Assembly (NCBI GenBank): GCA_012727415.1
Contig: JAAYHI010000150.1
Location: 1-26,847, forward strand
Source of the DNA: Bacillota bacterium
GTDB lineage: Bacteria; Bacillota; Proteinivoracia; UBA4975
DNA length: 26,847 nt
Direction of reading: 5' to 3'
Positions 1 through 7,036 of this stretch are shown in pieces. Positions within the stretch are counted from its first letter, which is position 1. Each line of letters begins with the position of its first letter. Both the position numbers and the translations under genes were made by a program. The notes under the pieces were generated by a model. It searched no databases and was not told the origin of the DNA. It was given only the letters and a program-made list of their open reading frames with translations.

Positions 1-360
1 TCCTGGCTGGATGGTATAGAGAAAACCGGAGCAAGCCGGCGGCGCCGCCTGGGGAATGCAGATGACCTGGCCAATTTGCAGGTTGTTGGGGTTGACGCCG
101 GGATTGGCCTGCTGGATGGCATTCACTGTGGTGCCAAAGCGCTGGGCTAAAGAGAAAAACGTGTCTCCTGGCTGGATAGTATAGAGAAAACCGGAACAGG
201 CCGGCGGTCCTGCCTGGGGAATACAAATGACCTGGCCAATCCTGAGGTTGTTGGGGTCAGCAGCGGGATTGGCCTGCTGGATAGCAGCTACCGTAGTGTT
301 AAAGCGTTGGGCCAGCAGGAAAAATGTGTCCCCTGCCTGGATGGTATAGAGAAAACCGTT
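1..360 (-). repeat. In-frame 165-bp tandem repeats encoding LysM units
   Basis: The segments starting at 1, 166 and 331 are direct repeats with a period of exactly 165 bp (55 codons). The unit from 1 to 165 and the unit from 166 to 330 are alike over almost their full length; the copy from 331 is only partly covered before the sequence diverges into the first LysM domain. Each unit is one LysM domain plus its Pro/Cys linker. The DNA-level similarity points to recent duplication or gene conversion. Confidence 0.85.
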
Positions 361-522
361 CGGGCAGATTTGTGACGGAAAGACTACTTCCTGGTTCTCC
401 AGATCATCAAAGACATTCTGGACACCGGGATTGGCCTGAGCCAGCTGCCGCACGTCCATGCCCCGACTGCGGGCAATGAGGTACAGGCTCTCCCCTTTCT
501 TTGCCACATACTTGTTGTCCAT
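1..522 (-). CDS. LysM-repeat protein, 3' end outside window (partial)
   Basis: The reading frame opens at ATG 520-522 behind an AGGAGG site about 7 bases upstream and stays open for 174 codons to the left edge, so the C-terminus is missing. It encodes a diverged first LysM domain (about residues 3-48, beginning YVAKKGESLYLIA), two near-identical ones (each beginning FLYTIQ.GDTFF and ending IGQVICIP) and the start of a fourth. LysM domains bind N-acetylglucosamine polymers such as peptidoglycan. No signal peptide is visible, as the first LysM begins at residue 3. That is common for spore-coat or spore-cortex LysM proteins of Bacillota, so a spore or cell-surface role is possible but inferred. 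Short Pro/Cys linkers (PPACSG) separate the domains. A C-terminal enzymatic domain could lie outside the window. Confidence 0.85.
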   Translation of the reverse strand, partial: MDNKYVAKKGESLYLIARSRGMDVRQLAQANPGVQNVFDDLENQEVVFPSQICPNGFLYTIQAGDTFFLLAQRFNTTVAAIQQANPAADPNNLRIGQVICIPQAGPPACSGFLYTIQPGDTFFSLAQRFGTTVNAIQQANPGVNPNNLQIGQVICIPQAAPPACSGFLYTIQPG

Positions 523-601
523 ACTCTTAATCCTCCTCACAGAATTCTAGCTCCCCTACCAACCTATGAGATATGCCCGCTGCCAGTGCCTAGGCAAATG
601 C

Positions 602-623
602 AAAAAAACCGCCTCAGGCGGTT
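602..623 (-). terminator. Rho-independent terminator overlapping the NUDIX stop codon
   Basis: A 7-bp perfect stem (607-613 pairing with 617-623) with the loop at 614-616 is followed, on the minus strand, by a run of seven T (608-602). The loop is itself the TGA stop codon of the NUDIX gene, so the coding end and the terminator are merged. It ends the lipoprotein-NUDIX transcript about 80 bp before the LysM gene. Confidence 0.85.
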
Positions 624-1159
624 AGCTTGCTCAGGGCCAGATTTAGAGCCAGGCAGTTCAGGGAATGATGGATTTGTCCCGTGGCCATAAGCCCGGGAAG
701 GTCATCCAGGGGCACCAGCTCCACCGAAATCGATTCCGATCCGTCCAGAGCCTGCTCCCCCCCTTTGCGGCAACCCGTGGCTAAAAACAGGTGGCAGCAG
801 TTGTTCTGAATCGCGGGATTGACGCTGACCACAGAAAGAAGTTGGAGGTCTTCAGCAATAAAGCCGGTTTCTTCTGCCAGCTCCCGGGCAGCTGTCAGCC
901 TGGGCTTTTCCCCAGGGTCCACTATCCCGCCGGGAATCTCCAGGGTAATTTCTTCCCGGCCATGGCGAAATTGGCGGACGAGGATTGCCTTATTGTCGTC
1001 GGTAACGGCCACAATATTGACCCAGTCGGGAAACTCGAGGATGAAAAAATCATGGCGCGGGAAACCGGGTGCAACTCGACAGTCCCTGCGCACACTGAGA
1101 TAGGGGTGCTTTAACAGATAAGAAGAGGACAAGGTTTTCCAGCTGACAGGCTTATCCAA
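614..1159 (-). CDS. NUDIX hydrolase, ADP-ribose pyrophosphatase type
   Basis: The 181-residue protein carries a complete NUDIX box at residues 78-100: Gly78, five residues, Glu84, seven residues, then REL.EE.G. This box binds Mg2+ and catalyses hydrolysis of nucleoside diphosphates linked to another group. The N-terminal region (WVNIVAVTDD, then VRQFRHGREEITLEIPGG) follows the layout of bacterial ADP-ribose pyrophosphatases (NudF/YqkG family), which split ADP-ribose into AMP and ribose 5-phosphate. Substrate is by family resemblance only. The start is TTG at 1157-1159, supported by an AGGAG about 9 bases upstream. It lies 18 bp after the lipoprotein stop and is probably co-transcribed with it. 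Confidence 0.9.
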   Translation of the reverse strand: MDKPVSWKTLSSSYLLKHPYLSVRRDCRVAPGFPRHDFFILEFPDWVNIVAVTDDNKAILVRQFRHGREEITLEIPGGIVDPGEKPRLTAARELAEETGFIAEDLQLLSVVSVNPAIQNNCCHLFLATGCRKGGEQALDGSESISVELVPLDDLPGLMATGQIHHSLNCLALNLALSKLTA

Positions 1160-1177
1160 ATAAATCAGCTCCTGAAA

Positions 1178-1822
1178 CTAGAAATCCAGGTATTCGATAT
1201 CGCTTTCCCCGCGCAGCTTTTCGAGGTATTCGAGGCGCAGCGACTCAATTTTTCTCTCTTTGAGAACATAGATGGCATATTCTCTGAGCTCTTCCTCGTC
1301 GGTATCATCTTCCTCATAGTACTCCAGGTAGGAAGCAATCATAGCCTCGATGGCTTCTTCTTCCACCTCAATTTTGCTGAGCTCCAGCTCCTGCTCAAAC
1401 AGGGCTTCAATCATCAGCATATCTGCCAGTACCTGTCTATAGGATTCCAGGGTAAAATCTGCTTCTGCCAGGGCCTGGGCAAAATCAGCCTCATCCTCAA
1501 AGCTCTCCATTATCGCTGCCAGTTCTCCATCGACATCGACGGTGTCGGCATTGATTCCAGCCTTAAGGGCCGCTTCTTTCAGCAAATGGGTATTGATGAG
1601 GCGATCGACAACAATCTGCTTCACTTCCGCAAGTTCCTGGTCAGTCAGCTCCATCCCTTGGCTGGTGTAATATTCCAAATCATATTCCAATTCCGAGGCA
1701 AAGGCCTCCCGGGTTATCTCCACTCCATTGACAATTGCAACCGGACCTGTAGGGGTCTTGTCACATGCGACCAGCCCAAGTATCAGAGAGGAAATGAGAA
1801 CAAAAACGGCAACTTTTTTCAT
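1178..1822 (-). CDS. Lipoprotein with SurA/PrsA N-terminal-like chaperone region
   Basis: The 214-residue protein begins with a lipoprotein signal peptide: Lys-Lys, a hydrophobic stretch and the lipobox LVAC with Cys20. It should therefore sit on the outer face of the cytoplasmic membrane. The segment VAIVNGVEITREAF (about residues 28-41) and the long helical region after it (LINTHLLKEAALKAG) match the SurA_N/trigger-factor-like domain of extracytoplasmic folding factors. There is no parvulin peptidyl-prolyl isomerase domain; the remainder is helical and very rich in Glu and Asp. Chaperone activity is inferred from the fold resemblance. The ATG is preceded by GGGAGG at good spacing. NUDIX gene follows after 18 bp. 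Confidence 0.75.
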   Translation of the reverse strand: MKKVAVFVLISSLILGLVACDKTPTGPVAIVNGVEITREAFASELEYDLEYYTSQGMELTDQELAEVKQIVVDRLINTHLLKEAALKAGINADTVDVDGELAAIMESFEDEADFAQALAEADFTLESYRQVLADMLMIEALFEQELELSKIEVEEEAIEAMIASYLEYYEEDDTDEEELREYAIYVLKERKIESLRLEYLEKLRGESDIEYLDF

Positions 1823-1848
1823 GAGATTACCTCCCTTGCATAATTACA

Positions 1849-1878
1849 ACCCTAGCATCACCATTGGGGATTAGTCAA
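1849..1878 (-). promoter_or_regulatory. Possible sigma-A promoter for the lipoprotein-NUDIX pair
   Basis: On the minus strand TTGACT (1878-1873) lies 18 bp before TAGGGT (1854-1849). The -35 box is close to consensus; the -10 box is poor (3 of 6). No rho-independent terminator is visible after recJ, so read-through from the recombination cluster is an alternative. Confidence 0.35.
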
Positions 1879-1894
1879 GGGCAAATCTCGCCAA

Positions 1895-4126
1895 TTATAC
1901 TTTGATTTTTTTAATTTCTTCGAGATTTGCCTTGTACAGCCATTTTTTAAAGGCGGCAGTCTCCTCCAGCAGCAGCCGCAATCTGTCCCGCCGGGGACCG
2001 GCTTTAATTGCGGTTCCGGCTCCCTTGGCGAGAATAAGTCTGCCTTCTATCAGTTCAAAGTCAATAATCCCCGACTCAGCGAGGAGGCGCAGGGCTGCAA
2101 GGACTGTCTCTTCAGTCTGGGCTAGAGCCGCTGCCAGAGGAGACAAGGGGACAATCCCCCCCTGGCGGTTGAGAATGTATTTCAGGGCCCCAAGGAAATC
2201 AGGGAGGAAATCCCTGGGCTCGTCAGGGGAAAATCCCAGCACCACTGTTTCCGGGTCGGCAAAAGCCAGGATTTGACGCAGCACTGCCAGCGAGGGCGGG
2301 GGGGTCAGGAGCACAAGCACAGCAGCAGGCTCAATATTCACCCGGGTATTGCCCGGGTGCTCCTGCCACTTGCTGCCCTCCCTGTAGACTGCCCCGTGGG
2401 GAAATTCCCGCAACACATGGCGCCAGGGAAGCCCCCGCATATCTTCATAGCGAAAGCCGGGAACAAGCACCACCGGGGGCTCATCGCCGGGCCACCATGC
2501 TTTCAGGGTGGCCATCACCGACTTCTCCCCCCGGTAATAATCCTGGGCAACAGTAAAGACCCCGCCAATGCTGCCCCCAGGCTCCGGGGCAGGCCCCCCC
2601 TCCCAGAAACCGGCGGCAAAGCTGCGCCAGCGGTCTCCCAGGGTAAGGATGTTTCCCGACCCGGCAGGTCGAATGCTCTTTACCGCCAAGCCCCTGCAAA
2701 ACAATAGGGGGCGGGGATTGCCTTCGCCGCAAGGGGCCAGGGCGGACAGCTCTGCCACCAAATCGGGAGTAATATCTCCCGCCTGGACCACCAGGTCGGC
2801 AGCCAGTTCCGGCCGGGTCCAGCCCTCCATTTCCCGGGCAATTGCCTGCCGGGCGGCCTGGCAAAAGGACTCCAGCTTCTCCCCCGTCAGGGAAAAGCCT
2901 GCGGCAGCAGGATGGCCGCCAAATTTCAACAAATGCTCGCTGCAGGCTGTCAGGACCTTGTATATATCTATCCCCTCCGGCGAGCGACAGGAACCGACGA
3001 TGTTGCCATCGCCGCCAGCCGTCATCAGTATTGCCGGAACCTGGTAGCGGCTGCTGATCTGGCCTGCGGCAATGCCGATAACTCCCTGATGCCAATCGGG
3101 ATTATAGGCAATAACGGCCTGGTCTTCCACCTCAATGTCCTCCAGGATTCTGGTGCCCAGTTCTTTGCGCAGGATATTGAGGCAGTTGAGCTCCTGGGCC
3201 AGGGGTTCCGCTGCCGCCGCATCCCCGGCCAGCAACAATTTTACACCGATGCTGCCTGTGTCCAGGCGGCCGGCAGCGTTAATCCGGGGGGCAATCTGAA
3301 AGGCGAGCTTTTCTTCATCCACCAGGCCGGGCTGCAGGCCGGCGGCGGCAAAGAGGGCAGCCAGGCCCGGGCGCTCCGCCTGTTGCAGCAGGGGCAGCCC
3401 CCGGACATACAGCTGACGGCTGTGTCCCAGCAAGGGGACTACATCCGCAATTACCCCCAAAGCCACTAAATCCAGAAGGTCATCTGCCTCCTGCCCCTGC
3501 CGGCGCAGCAGTTCCCGGGCAAGGACAAAGGCCGTCCCCACTCCCGGCAAATCCCGGGAGGGATGCCCCGGGGGAAGCAATTTTAAGTTGAGCACTGCTG
3601 CTGCCGCCGGCAATTCCGGCGGCGGCAGATGGTGGTCGGTGACCACCACATCCATCCCCAGCTTCCCTGCCAACTCAATCTCAGCATGGTTGCTGATGCC
3701 GCAGTCACAGGTAATGATTAAATTCACTCCCGCCTCGGCCAGGGCCCGCACCCGGCCAGAGTGCATGCCGTAGCCCTCGCTGAAGCGATGGGGAATATGC
3801 CAGTCCGCCTCTGCCCCCAACCTCTCCAGGGCAGTGACCAGCAAGGCGGTGGCGGTGATGCCGTCGACATCATAATCGCCGTAGACGGCCACCTTCTCCC
3901 CCTTTGCCAGGGCAGCCTCGATGCGGGCAACGGCTTGGGCCAGGGGAGGGTAAGAACTTAAGTCCGGCTCAGGCCGGGCCAGGGGATTGAGAATATGTTC
4001 AATCTCCTCTTGGCTGGTTATGCCCCGATTGAAGAAAATTGCTGCCAGACGGGAACTGCCTCCCGCCCACAGCACCATTTCCGGGGGCACCAGCCCCTCG
4101 GAGGGCAACTTGACCCGCAGGCTCAA
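1895..4126 (-). CDS. recJ: Single-stranded-DNA-specific exonuclease RecJ
   Basis: RecJ degrades single-stranded DNA 5' to 3' in recombination and mismatch/base excision repair. From a TTG start the protein has 743 residues. Visible motifs are DYDVDG (84-89), the CDCG segment with Asp141, the DHH motif (164-166), VIADVVPL with Asp228, and the DHHA1 signature ending KFGGHPAAAG (401-410). Together these supply the metal-binding aspartates and histidines of the DHH family. About 300 further residues form the OB-like and C-terminal regions usual in Bacillota RecJ. The open frame extends 41 codons further upstream into the nuclease gene, but TTG at 4126-4124 is preferred: it has a GGGGGTG site 8 bases upstream and overlaps the preceding stop as TTGA, a classic translational coupling. 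Confidence 0.93.
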   Translation of the reverse strand: MSLRVKLPSEGLVPPEMVLWAGGSSRLAAIFFNRGITSQEEIEHILNPLARPEPDLSSYPPLAQAVARIEAALAKGEKVAVYGDYDVDGITATALLVTALERLGAEADWHIPHRFSEGYGMHSGRVRALAEAGVNLIITCDCGISNHAEIELAGKLGMDVVVTDHHLPPPELPAAAAVLNLKLLPPGHPSRDLPGVGTAFVLARELLRRQGQEADDLLDLVALGVIADVVPLLGHSRQLYVRGLPLLQQAERPGLAALFAAAGLQPGLVDEEKLAFQIAPRINAAGRLDTGSIGVKLLLAGDAAAAEPLAQELNCLNILRKELGTRILEDIEVEDQAVIAYNPDWHQGVIGIAAGQISSRYQVPAILMTAGGDGNIVGSCRSPEGIDIYKVLTACSEHLLKFGGHPAAAGFSLTGEKLESFCQAARQAIAREMEGWTRPELAADLVVQAGDITPDLVAELSALAPCGEGNPRPLLFCRGLAVKSIRPAGSGNILTLGDRWRSFAAGFWEGGPAPEPGGSIGGVFTVAQDYYRGEKSVMATLKAWWPGDEPPVVLVPGFRYEDMRGLPWRHVLREFPHGAVYREGSKWQEHPGNTRVNIEPAAVLVLLTPPPSLAVLRQILAFADPETVVLGFSPDEPRDFLPDFLGALKYILNRQGGIVPLSPLAAALAQTEETVLAALRLLAESGIIDFELIEGRLILAKGAGTAIKAGPRRDRLRLLLEETAAFKKWLYKANLEEIKKIKV

Positions 4127-4905
4127 GGCAAATTCACCCCCTGGAGGGCAATTTCCTGGATTTGCTCCCAATCCACCTCTTCCAGTTCCAACAAATCCTC
4201 CTGGATTTCTTCCAGGCCCTGGCCGTGGCAGACAGGCCGGTATTCGCAAAAACGGCAGTTCTTTTCCTTGCTGGTGGTGGGAAAAGCACTGGTGCTCAAG
4301 ATCTCAGCAATGAGCCGCTGCAGCCACTCTCCATCCTCCTGGCATTGCCTGGCCGAATAGCTGACCCGCAAAGGCTCCTGGGGGAACCTGGGGTTCCAGT
4401 AGACCATGGCCACCTGTTCCGGCTCTCCCTGATAGAACCCCGAGCTGCTGAGAAGGTACAGGTACAGCCGGGTCTGGGGGGAAGCAGCAAATGCAGCCCG
4501 GGGAGGGCGCTCATCGGTCTTCCAGTCGTAAATAGTCACTTTATCCTGGGCGATTACTAATAAATCATACTTAGCCAGCAGACGCAGGCCATTTTTTGCC
4601 CCGCGCAGTTCATACTCCGGCAAATACTCCTCGGCATCAGTCAGGGGGAAGTGCTCCTGCAACCGGGCCAACCAGCCTGCCAACAGCGGTTCTCCCGGAA
4701 CAGGCCCTGCCCCGCCACCGCTGAAGTGCCGCTGGGCCAGGAGGTGAAACTTTCTCCCCATTTCAATGTGCTCGCTGACCTTCCCCTCCACAGTCAGGGG
4801 CCAGTAGAGGCCGTCTATATACCGATACTTGAACTTTAAGGGGCAGTTCTGCCAGGCTGAGAGGGCTGCCTGGCTGAACCAGAGTTTTTCCAGTTCACTG
4901 GGCAC
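4123..4905 (-). CDS. Stand-alone PD-(D/E)XK nuclease with probable Fe-S cluster (RecB/AddB/Cas4-like)
   Basis: The 260-residue protein is a compact RecB-family nuclease. Candidate active-site residues are His54 (GRKFHLLAQ), Asp114 (LLAKYDLLVI), Asp127 and Lys129 (IYDWKTD), and Gln144 (QTRLYLYLL). One cysteine near the N-terminus (Cys21, QNCPLKF) and a C-terminal C-x2-C-x5-C (Cys217, Cys220, Cys226) reproduce the arrangement that holds a 4Fe-4S cluster in AddB and Cas4. It would be the nuclease partner of the helicase encoded just upstream: the two genes overlap by 11 bp, and the GTG start (4905-4903) has GGAGGTG 7-8 bases before it inside that gene. No cas genes are nearby, so a Cas4 role is unlikely. 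Confidence 0.85.
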   Translation of the reverse strand: MPSELEKLWFSQAALSAWQNCPLKFKYRYIDGLYWPLTVEGKVSEHIEMGRKFHLLAQRHFSGGGAGPVPGEPLLAGWLARLQEHFPLTDAEEYLPEYELRGAKNGLRLLAKYDLLVIAQDKVTIYDWKTDERPPRAAFAASPQTRLYLYLLSSSGFYQGEPEQVAMVYWNPRFPQEPLRVSYSARQCQEDGEWLQRLIAEILSTSAFPTTSKEKNCRFCEYRPVCHGQGLEEIQEDLLELEEVDWEQIQEIALQGVNLP

Positions 4906-7036
4906 CGGCCTTCACCTCCATAATTCTCTCCAGTTCCTTAAGGGCTAAAGCGGGACTCTGCCGGCTAAACCTTCCTTTTTTATGCCAGGTCAGCAACAGA
5001 TTGACTCTGGCCCGGGTAATGGCCACATACAACAGGCGCAAGCGCTCGCATAGAAGTTCTTCCCGGGCGGCGACAATGGCGGCGGCAGTGTCCATCCCCT
5101 CCATTTCCGACCGGGCCACTGCCACGGGATTAAGAATATCCTCCGGCAGCCAGCCGTATTCCGCCCGGATTTTATCTGTTAGCCGGCCGGGATAGTCATT
5201 GCTGGTGACGCTGACGACATAGACGGTGTCCCATTCCAGGCCCTTGGCCCGATGTGCGGTGACCAGGTTTATCACTCCCGGCTGGGGGCTGTATCCCCCC
5301 CGGTCAAAGAAGACATTGGCTGCCCCCAGGAAACTGTTGACCATTCTGCCCACTTCCTCAGCCACCTTGGGCAGGCGCCAATTGGGGTTAAGGGCCAGCC
5401 ACTGCTTGATGTCGACAGCTATTTTTTGGGCCAGGGCCAGCTCCTCCTGCTGCAGCCCCAGGTCATTGGCAATCTCCAGCACCAAAATATCTGGGGGCAG
5501 GTGCACCCCCTCCAGCCACAATTTCAGTCGCTCCAGTTCCCGCTGCACCTCCAGCCAGAGATCAAAATCCCGCAGGCTCTGGGGCCAGCTGCCCTCGGTA
5601 AAGAGCAGTTCTTCCACCGGCACAGTTTCCAGGTACCCCCGGATGGGGGCAAAGTCTGTCAACTCCGGTACCAATCGCTCCAGGGCAGCCACCAACAGGC
5701 CATTGTCCCCGGGATTGGCCAGAAAGCTGAGGATGGCCCTGAGGTCGTCAATGGTCTTGCGCCGCTCGGCAGGATACTGGCAGATTTCGTAATAAGGGGC
5801 TTCCATTTCCGCCAGCACTTGCCGGTAATCGGCAACCATCTGATTGGTGGGGGCGAGGATGGCCACCGTCTTGTCTGGATTGCGCCGGACATAGCCTGCA
5901 GCGTGGGAGCAGACTTCCTGCAGCTCCTCGTCGAAGTCCTTGTAACCCCGCACCGCCAAAGTGTATCCCGGGGCGGTGGGATTGGGGAAACGATCATCCG
6001 GGGCGACGGGCTTAATATAGGTAGGCTCCAGTGCCCTGCGGCAGGCAGGGACAGGATGGGCATTGCAGCTCCAGCTGACCAGGCCATTGGCCAGGTCGAT
6101 GATGTCAACGCTGCTGCGGTTAGAGTGGAGCATGGGCACAGTGCGCACATCGTCCCGGCGGGAATAGTCCCGGAATAAGTTGGGGTCAGAATCAGTAAAG
6201 GTCCCCATTATCGCCTGATTGGAATCTCCCACCCGCACCAGGTTGCCGCTGCCCTCCGCCAGTTTCAGCAGCAGGGCCTGCTGCAGGGGGTTGGAATCCT
6301 GAGCCTCATCTTCAAAGATATAGGGCCAGGCAGAGGACAGCCTTTGGGCCAGTTCTGCATCTTCCTCCACCAGGCGCCAGGCCCGCAGCAAGAGGTCATC
6401 AAAGTCCACCATCCCCAGCCTGGCCAGCCGCTCCTGGTACTCCCGGTAAAACTCCACCGTCCAGGCGTAGAAATTGTCTTCCCTGACTCTCTCTGCTCCC
6501 TGCGAGGGACTGATGCCAAGGGCCTTAAAGCGGCGGATCATCTCCCTGCCCATGTCCACAGTGCGGTTGCGCCAGCCCTGCAGGGCCTGTTGATACAGGG
6601 GGTGAGATTCGTTTACTTTCAGGACTGTAAGCCAGCGCTGCTGATTGCGGGCAATCCAGCTGTCAACCACATCTTCCACCAGCCTGTCCCGATAGCCGCC
6701 ATCGAGGATGGCGAAATCATCCCGCAACAAGGCGGCGTCGGGACGCTGGCGAATAATTTGCAAAGCCAAAGAGTGAAGGGTTCGGACCTCAAATCCTACC
6801 CCCCGGGGCAGATCCCGCTTTTCCAGCCAGTCGCCGATCTTGCGGGTAAAATTCGCCACCGCCGAGTTCATCACTGTAACCACCAGGACCTTGGCGCCCC
6901 GGGGCAGGCCTTCACTGATTATTCGCGCCGCCAGCCAGGAAAGCACCGTCGTCTTCCCCGCTCCGGGAACGGCAGGAACTGCCAGCATTCCCCCTGTATA
7001 CGCCGCTACTTCATCTTGTCCCGGCCGATAGCGCAT
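4895..7036 (-). CDS. UvrD/Rep-type SF1A DNA helicase, AddA-like without nuclease domain
   Basis: The 713-residue ATPase holds the full SF1A set: Walker A PGAGKTT (24-30), TLHSLALQII (motif Ib region), DFDDLLLRA (211-219), Walker B/motif II DEAQD (243-247), motif III VGDSNQAIMGTF (269-280), motif IV LHSNRSS, motif V TAHRAKGLEWD (593-603) and motif VI YVAITRAR (670-677). It should unwind DNA 3' to 5'. Unlike AddA or RecB, it stops about 36 residues after motif VI and has no C-terminal nuclease; the next gene supplies one. The ATG at 7036-7034, with AGGAGG 6-7 bases upstream, is preferred over an upstream extension of 107 codons that only shadows the preceding gene. It overlaps that gene by 26 bp. 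Confidence 0.9.
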   Translation of the reverse strand: MRYRPGQDEVAAYTGGMLAVPAVPGAGKTTVLSWLAARIISEGLPRGAKVLVVTVMNSAVANFTRKIGDWLEKRDLPRGVGFEVRTLHSLALQIIRQRPDAALLRDDFAILDGGYRDRLVEDVVDSWIARNQQRWLTVLKVNESHPLYQQALQGWRNRTVDMGREMIRRFKALGISPSQGAERVREDNFYAWTVEFYREYQERLARLGMVDFDDLLLRAWRLVEEDAELAQRLSSAWPYIFEDEAQDSNPLQQALLLKLAEGSGNLVRVGDSNQAIMGTFTDSDPNLFRDYSRRDDVRTVPMLHSNRSSVDIIDLANGLVSWSCNAHPVPACRRALEPTYIKPVAPDDRFPNPTAPGYTLAVRGYKDFDEELQEVCSHAAGYVRRNPDKTVAILAPTNQMVADYRQVLAEMEAPYYEICQYPAERRKTIDDLRAILSFLANPGDNGLLVAALERLVPELTDFAPIRGYLETVPVEELLFTEGSWPQSLRDFDLWLEVQRELERLKLWLEGVHLPPDILVLEIANDLGLQQEELALAQKIAVDIKQWLALNPNWRLPKVAEEVGRMVNSFLGAANVFFDRGGYSPQPGVINLVTAHRAKGLEWDTVYVVSVTSNDYPGRLTDKIRAEYGWLPEDILNPVAVARSEMEGMDTAAAIVAAREELLCERLRLLYVAITRARVNLLLTWHKKGRFSRQSPALALKELERIMEVKAGAQ

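Noticed and set aside
1..360. Direct repeats considered as a CRISPR array
   Set aside because: The period is 165 bp, repeats are in frame and encode LysM domains, and there are no short unique spacers.
4127..4249. N-terminal extension of RecJ by 41 codons
   Set aside because: It lies wholly inside the nuclease gene and is Pro/Gly-rich with no RecJ similarity; TTG at 4126 has a ribosome binding site and overlaps the stop codon.
4123..4905. Nuclease considered as Cas4
   Set aside because: No cas1, cas2 or array is present; the gene is coupled to a UvrD-type helicase and recJ.
5252..6178. Long plus-strand open frame (308 codons) opposite the helicase gene
   Set aside because: It mirrors a gene with all SF1 motifs, has no recognisable domain or ribosome binding site, and long antisense frames are expected at this GC content.
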